In this document: positions 60,249 through 64,000 of the stretch, piece after piece
Position numbering within the stretch: position 1 is the stretch's first letter
Layout of the letters: each line of letters begins with the position of its first letter
Assembly: GCF_026163685.1 (NCBI RefSeq)
Contig: NZ_JAOXSR010000007.1
Span: forward strand, 124,001 to 188,000
Source of the DNA: Oerskovia flava
GTDB taxonomy: Bacteria > Actinomycetota > Actinomycetes > Actinomycetales > Cellulomonadaceae
Reading direction: 5' to 3'
Length of the DNA stretch: 64,000 nucleotides
Position numbers and translations under genes: made by a program
Notes under the pieces: generated by a model
What the model was told of the DNA's origin: nothing
What the model saw: the letters and a program-made list of their open reading frames with translations, nothing else
Database searches by the model: none

Positions 60249-61820
60249 GTGAAAACACGGAAGGTCCGATTCGCGACGATCGCCGGCTCTGTCGCGCTCG
60301 TCGGTTCCCTCCTGGCTGGATGCGCGTCCGGCGACGCCGTCGAGAGCCCCGGCGAGACCACCTCGGCGGCGACCGGTGCCCAGGCGGCCGAACTGCCGGC
60401 ACCCATCCTGGTTCTCGGGTCCTCGGACCCGGCCGAGCTCGCGCTCACGGCGAGCCAGACGTTCTTCGAGCAGGCGCCGGTGGTGGTCGTCGCGGATGCG
60501 ACGGACCCCGACGCCCAGGCCACGGCGGCCGAGGCCGCCGTGGCGCTCACCGCGCCGGTGCTGCTCACCGGGGGCGCGATCTCCGACGACGGGATCGGCA
60601 GCGAGCTGGAGCGGCTCGGCGCGGTCGCCGCGGTGCACGTCGGCGACGCTGCCGCAAGCGTCCCCGTCGCGGTGCGGCACTTCCCGGACGTCCACCTCGC
60701 GACGAGCTCGCTGCGCGAGCAGCCGGCCGGGATCAACGACGACGACCTCCGGACCGTGCTCGGCGCACTCCCTGATCTGCCCGAGCCCGAGGTGCTGCAC
60801 GAGGTCCTGGTGCTCGTGGACGGTGCGCCGGGCCAGGGCCCGGCCGTGGCGACGGCGCGGGCGGCCGGCGCCGTCCCCCTGGAGGTCCCGGACGGCGAGC
60901 TGTCCGCCTCGTCGGAGGCCGTGCAGGCCGTGGCGGCCGCGAAGGCGCTCGCCGTGGTGGGTATCGGGGCCGGCTTCGGGTCTGCCGACGACCTGGCCTG
61001 GCGTGTCCGCGCCGCAGAGACCGGCGCGGAGCTGCCGGGTGGCGGCCAGGAGGTCCTGCCCGGCAAGCGGTACGTGACCCTGCACCGGTCGGCCGTGACG
61101 CCCTACCTCACCGAGCTCACGGAGGAGGAGATCACGGGCCGGGTGGAGCTCGCGCGGGAGACCGCGGCACCGTTCGAGGACGTCGAGTCCCCGGACGGCG
61201 CGACCATCGTCCCGACTCTTGAGCTCGCGGTCACGGTCGCCTCCGGCGCGCCCGGGGTGGACGGCAACTACTCGACCGAGCTCGACGTCGAGACGGTGCG
61301 CCCGCTCGTCGAGGCCGCCCACGACGCCGGGGTGTACGTCCTGCTCGCTCTCCAGCCCGGTGGCTCGACCTTCCTCGAGCAGGTCGAGCAGTACGACGAC
61401 CTGCTGCGGCTCCCGGCCGTGGGGCTGGCGCTCGACGTGGAGCACCGTCGCGCGGGGAACGGTTCGGTGCAGTCCGGCACCGTGCCGGTCACGGAGGTCG
61501 ACGACGTCCTCGAGCACGTCGCGGGCCTGGTGCGCGAGGCGGACCTCCCGCAGAAGCTCGTCGTCGTCCACCAGTCCTCCGCGGGCTCGGTCCTCGACCG
61601 GCAGGACCTCGGTGCCGGCGCGTCGCAGACGGCCGTCGTGCTGCACTCGGACGTGTACGGCGCGCTGTGGCTCAAGGAGTCGGCGTACGAGGAGCTGCGT
61701 GCCGACGCCCCCGACGGTGTCGGGTGGGGCTGGACGCAGCACCGTGGGACGGGCGTCGCGCCGGGTCCCGAGGAGGCGCTCGTGCTGGAGCCCGCTCCGG
61801 ACTACATCAGTTTCGAATAG
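60249..61820 (+). CDS. Lipoprotein with cell-wall-binding-repeat-like and TIM-barrel-like domains
   Basis: A 523-residue lipoprotein. GTG 60249 gives MKTRKVRFATIAGSVALVGS and lipobox SLLAGC. Residues about 50-250 resemble cell-wall-binding repeat 2 units, with ASQTFFEQAPVVVVA then APVLLTGGAISDDGIGSELE. Residues about 320-520 resemble a TIM-barrel domain conserved in actinobacterial lipoproteins, with YVLLALQPGGSTFLEQVEQY, LRLPAVGLALDVE and LPQKLVVVHQ. ATG 60237 is an alternative start. Its paralogue begins at 63489 beyond the GH20 gene. Enzymatic activity is unproven. Confidence 0.78.
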   Translation: MKTRKVRFATIAGSVALVGSLLAGCASGDAVESPGETTSAATGAQAAELPAPILVLGSSDPAELALTASQTFFEQAPVVVVADATDPDAQATAAEAAVALTAPVLLTGGAISDDGIGSELERLGAVAAVHVGDAAASVPVAVRHFPDVHLATSSLREQPAGINDDDLRTVLGALPDLPEPEVLHEVLVLVDGAPGQGPAVATARAAGAVPLEVPDGELSASSEAVQAVAAAKALAVVGIGAGFGSADDLAWRVRAAETGAELPGGGQEVLPGKRYVTLHRSAVTPYLTELTEEEITGRVELARETAAPFEDVESPDGATIVPTLELAVTVASGAPGVDGNYSTELDVETVRPLVEAAHDAGVYVLLALQPGGSTFLEQVEQYDDLLRLPAVGLALDVEHRRAGNGSVQSGTVPVTEVDDVLEHVAGLVREADLPQKLVVVHQSSAGSVLDRQDLGAGASQTAVVLHSDVYGALWLKESAYEELRADAPDGVGWGWTQHRGTGVAPGPEEALVLEPAPDYISFE

Positions 61821-61837
61821 ACTCCTCACAAATGGGC

Positions 61838-61894
61838 TTGTCCCCGTCGCCGCGCGGGGATACCGTGTCTGACGAGCGCTGCCGAATCGATTCG
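61838..61894 (+). promoter_or_regulatory. Promoter and palindromic operator before the GH20 gene
   Basis: TTGTCC (61838-61843), 17 nt, TACCGT (61861-61866), then just downstream of the expected start the palindrome CGAATCGATTCG (61883-61894), extended imperfectly to GCCGAATCGATTCGATTCGGC (61881 to 61901, of which the core is perfect). It resembles LacI/GntR-type sugar repressor sites. Confidence 0.65.
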
Positions 61895-61965
61895 ATTCGG
61901 CGGAGGCGCTCACCGTCGTCCTCCCCCAGTCCGGACGACGGACCGCCCCAGACGACGAGGTTCTG

Positions 61966-63432
61966 ATGGTCTCGATCCTTCCCCAGCCCCTGTCCCTGTC
62001 CGTCGGCGACGGGGTCTTCCGGCTCGACGGCGACGTCGCCGTGGTCCCGGAGAGCACGTCGACCGCGGAGGTCGCGGAGCTCGCTGCCGCGCTCCTGACC
62101 GCAGCGGCAGGTACCCCCGTCCCCGTGGCCGCAGCCCCTTCGGCCGCCGCCAGCCCGATAGAGCTGCGTCTCGACACCGCCGAGGGCGCGGTCGGCTCGA
62201 GCCCCGAGGCGTACACGCTCACCGTGACGTCCGACGGCGTCCTCGCCACCGCGACGACGCCCGCCGGGCTCCTGCACGCCGTGCAGACCCTGTGCCAGCT
62301 CGTCGTGCCCGCCAGCACCCCCGGTGCGACGGACGTCCACGTGCCGGCCGTCGTCGTGCACGACGCGCCCCGCTTCGCGTGGCGCGGCCTCTCGGTCGAC
62401 ATCGCCCGCAACTTCTTCGGCGTCCCGGAGCTCATGGCGGTCATCGACGTCCTCAGCGCGTACAAGCTCAACGTCCTGCACCTGCACCTCACCGACGACC
62501 AGGGCTGGCGCATCGAGTCGCCGTCGCGGCCGGAGCTCGCGAAGCTCTCGTCCGACAGCGAGGTCGGGGGAGGGCCCGGTGGCTACCTGAGCCTCGCCGA
62601 CTTCCGCGCGCTGCAGGACTACGCGGCGCAGCGCTTCGTGCGCGTCGTGCCGGAGATCGACGTCCCGGGCCACATCAACGCGGCCACGCACGTGTACGGC
62701 GAGCTCATGCCGGACGGGAAGCCGACCGACGTCTACGCCGGGATCGAGGTCGGTTTCAGCAAGCTGACCTACGACCTGCCGGCGACCGAGCCGTTCCTGC
62801 GGGACGTCTTCTCCGACCTGGCGCACGCCACCGACGGCGAGTACGTCCACATCGGCGGCGACGAGGTCCTCACCATGGAGGCCGACGAGTTCGCGCGCTT
62901 CATGGACCTCTGCCAGCAGATCGTTCACGACGCCGGCAAGAAGGTCGTCGCCTGGCAGGAGATCGCCCACGCCGAGGTGCGTCCCGGGACGGTCGTGCAG
63001 TTCTGGGACGTCCACAAGAAGGACGTCCGGCCGTTTCTCGAGGCCGCGGAGAAGGGCGCCACGCTGCTGCTGTCTCCCGGCAACCGCGCGTACCTCGACA
63101 TGAAGTACACGGCGGAGCACCCGCTCGGGCTCGAGTGGGCCGGGCTGGTCGAGCTGCGCGACTCCTACGACTGGGAGCCCGAGGAGGTCATCCCCGGGCT
63201 GCGGGCCGAGGCGATCGAGGGCGTCGAGGCGGCGGTGTGGACGGAGACGCTCACCACGCTCGACGACCTGTTCTCCATGTTGCTGCCCCGGCTCGCCGCC
63301 GTCGCCGAGGTGGCCTGGACCGCCGCGGACCGCAAGGACTGGGACGACTTCCGGGCGCGGGTCGCCGCCGAGGCCGTCCGGTGGCGTCGCGACGGCGTGA
63401 GCTACCACCCGACGCCGCAGGTCGCCTGGTAG
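61966..63432 (+). CDS. Beta-N-acetylhexosaminidase, glycoside hydrolase family 20
   Basis: A 488-residue GH20 enzyme without signal peptide, so probably cytosolic. An N-terminal GH20b domain is followed by the catalytic barrel with RFAWRGLSVDIARNFF, LNVLHLHLTDDQGWRIE and the catalytic pair Asp299-Glu300 in VHIGGDEVL. It hydrolyses terminal GlcNAc or GalNAc from chito-oligomers or muropeptides by substrate-assisted catalysis. GAGG precedes ATG 61966. It lies between two paralogous lipoproteins. Operator-like palindrome upstream suggests induction by N-acetylglucosamine derivatives. Confidence 0.95.
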   Translation: MVSILPQPLSLSVGDGVFRLDGDVAVVPESTSTAEVAELAAALLTAAAGTPVPVAAAPSAAASPIELRLDTAEGAVGSSPEAYTLTVTSDGVLATATTPAGLLHAVQTLCQLVVPASTPGATDVHVPAVVVHDAPRFAWRGLSVDIARNFFGVPELMAVIDVLSAYKLNVLHLHLTDDQGWRIESPSRPELAKLSSDSEVGGGPGGYLSLADFRALQDYAAQRFVRVVPEIDVPGHINAATHVYGELMPDGKPTDVYAGIEVGFSKLTYDLPATEPFLRDVFSDLAHATDGEYVHIGGDEVLTMEADEFARFMDLCQQIVHDAGKKVVAWQEIAHAEVRPGTVVQFWDVHKKDVRPFLEAAEKGATLLLSPGNRAYLDMKYTAEHPLGLEWAGLVELRDSYDWEPEEVIPGLRAEAIEGVEAAVWTETLTTLDDLFSMLLPRLAAVAEVAWTAADRKDWDDFRARVAAEAVRWRRDGVSYHPTPQVAW

Positions 63433-63449
63433 CCGAGCAGCGGGTCCGT

Positions 63450-63472
63450 CCGGGTGCCGGTCCGGCGCCCGG
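63450..63472 (+). terminator. Hairpin after the GH20 gene
   Basis: CCGGGTGCCGG-t-CCGGCGCCCGG, 18 bases after the stop, one G-U pair. No U-run. It could reduce read-through into the next gene, whose start is only 17 bases away. Confidence 0.5.
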
Positions 63473-63488
63473 CTGGGAGGATCGGGGG

Positions 63489-64000
63489 GTGCCCTCCCGT
63501 GACGCTCGCCCGACCACGCGCCGGGGCCGTTCGCTCGCCGTCGCCCTCCTGACGATCGGGCTCGCCGCCGGTGGTTGCACCGCCGGGGCGCCGGACCGTG
63601 ACACGGAGCCGACCGAGGAGGTCACGACGACGCCCGAACCGCCCCGGGCGGTCGCGGCGACCGTCGACGGCGTCGTCACGCTGGAGCAGTCGGACCCTGC
63701 CGGCCTCGCGCTGGGAGCCAGCGAGACGTTCTTCGACGAGGCGCCGCTCGTCGTGCTCGCCGAGGTCGCGTCGGCGCCGGCGGAGGGCCTGGCGCACACG
63801 CTCGCCGGGCCGCTGCTGCTGACCGGTGGAACGGTGGACGACGAGGCGGTGCTGGCCGAGATCGATCGGCTCGGCGCCGTCGGTCTCGTCGTCGTGGCGG
63901 ACGGGTCGGCCGAGCCCACCGGCGAGGCCCTGCCCGCAGGCCTGGCCGACCGTCTCCCCGACACCACGGTCGCGACCGTCGACCCCGCGGACCTGGCGCT
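63489..64000 (+). CDS. Lipoprotein paralogous to the 60249 gene (partial, runs off window)
   Basis: GTG 63489 opens a frame to the window edge. GGGAGG lies 8 nt upstream. The N-terminus is basic and hydrophobic, with lipobox LAAGGC. The sequence then mirrors the 60249 protein: ASETFFDEAPLVVLA against ASQTFFEQAPVVVVA, and PLLLTGGTVDDEAVLAEIDR against PVLLTGGAISDDGIGSELER. At least 170 residues are in view. A second, shorter paralogue domain cannot be assessed. It probably also has a wall-binding and barrel-like domain. Confidence 0.85.
   Translation, partial: MPSRDARPTTRRGRSLAVALLTIGLAAGGCTAGAPDRDTEPTEEVTTTPEPPRAVAATVDGVVTLEQSDPAGLALGASETFFDEAPLVVLAEVASAPAEGLAHTLAGPLLLTGGTVDDEAVLAEIDRLGAVGLVVVADGSAEPTGEALPAGLADRLPDTTVATVDPADLA

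Noticed and set aside
1-64000. Biosynthetic gene cluster, toxin-antitoxin pair, restriction system or retron
   Set aside because: No core synthase, methylase-endonuclease pair, reverse transcriptase or toxin motif was found on either strand. The degenerate helicase is the only defence-like element.

Overview
The window is about 72% G+C and behaves like a chromosome segment of a high-G+C Gram-positive actinobacterium, most likely Micrococcales near Cellulomonas, Cellulosimicrobium or Isoptericola. The basis is the codon bias, the actinobacterial families present (DUF2530, FmdB-type Ser-rich zinc ribbon, DcuS/CitA-type two-component pair, ydaO-type riboswitch before an NlpC/P60 hydrolase, EhuBCDA) and a recurring leaderless start pattern (TANNNT then 6-7 nt then ATG/GTG). 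No insertion sequence, prophage, integrase or CRISPR array was seen. The genus is an inference.

Layout. 1-6183: right edge of an exopolysaccharide cluster (end of fcl, Wzz/tyrosine-kinase fusion, ugd, a CAP lipoprotein, DUF2530 protein, polyprenyl-phosphate sugar transferase). 6230-13978 (minus): mannoside utilisation unit, with ROK repressor, sugar ABC importer and GH38 alpha-mannosidase. 14192-16879: purine permease and manA. 16939-18737: MarR plus MFS exporter. 18752-20721: serC divergent from a DtxR/IdeR regulator. 20797-21891: c-di-AMP riboswitch and NlpC/P60 hydrolase, then a universal stress protein. 23082-27198 (minus): DrrAB-type ABC exporter, then ornithine aminotransferase and a DDAH-family hydrolase. 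27306-34606: two PadR regulators with visible operator-promoters, stress and detoxification genes (SRPBCC, EcsC-like, OsmC, VOC), the thyA-folA pair and a GntR regulator.

34865-38226: ectoine/hydroxyectoine importer ehuBCDA, divergent from the GntR gene. 38258-42898: tRNA-Arg, an orphan terminator (possible small RNA) and a 1371-residue DUF4011/SF1-helicase/Vsr-like protein whose helicase motifs all look degraded. 42923-50829: a small conserved protein, mscL, a SAF protein, a Ruc/FmdB-like zinc ribbon, a penicillin-acylase family enzyme, 5-formyl-THF cyclo-ligase, a RimJ-type acetyltransferase and a membrane protein. 50929-55086: tRNA-Ala, a DASS dicarboxylate transporter and its DcuS/DcuR-like pair. 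55121-58748: DUF1761, GNAT, TetR, SnoaL-like, methyltransferase and DUF4190 proteins. 58928-64000: an acyl-lipid/CoA desaturase behind a perfect inverted-repeat operator, then two paralogous lipoproteins flanking a GH20 beta-N-acetylhexosaminidase; the second lipoprotein runs off the window.

How the genes work together. Extracellular sugars meet dedicated import and hydrolysis (mannosides: ABC importer, GH38, ManA; N-acetylhexosaminides: GH20). Surface polymers are built by the EPS genes and remodelled by the NlpC/P60 hydrolase, whose mRNA senses c-di-AMP. Osmotic adaptation recurs (c-di-AMP switch, MscL, ectoine importer). The most unusual items are the apparently catalytically dead helicase-nuclease, the lipoprotein-GH20-lipoprotein arrangement, the shared operator half-sites of the ROK and MarR genes, and the structured thyA-folA intercistronic region.
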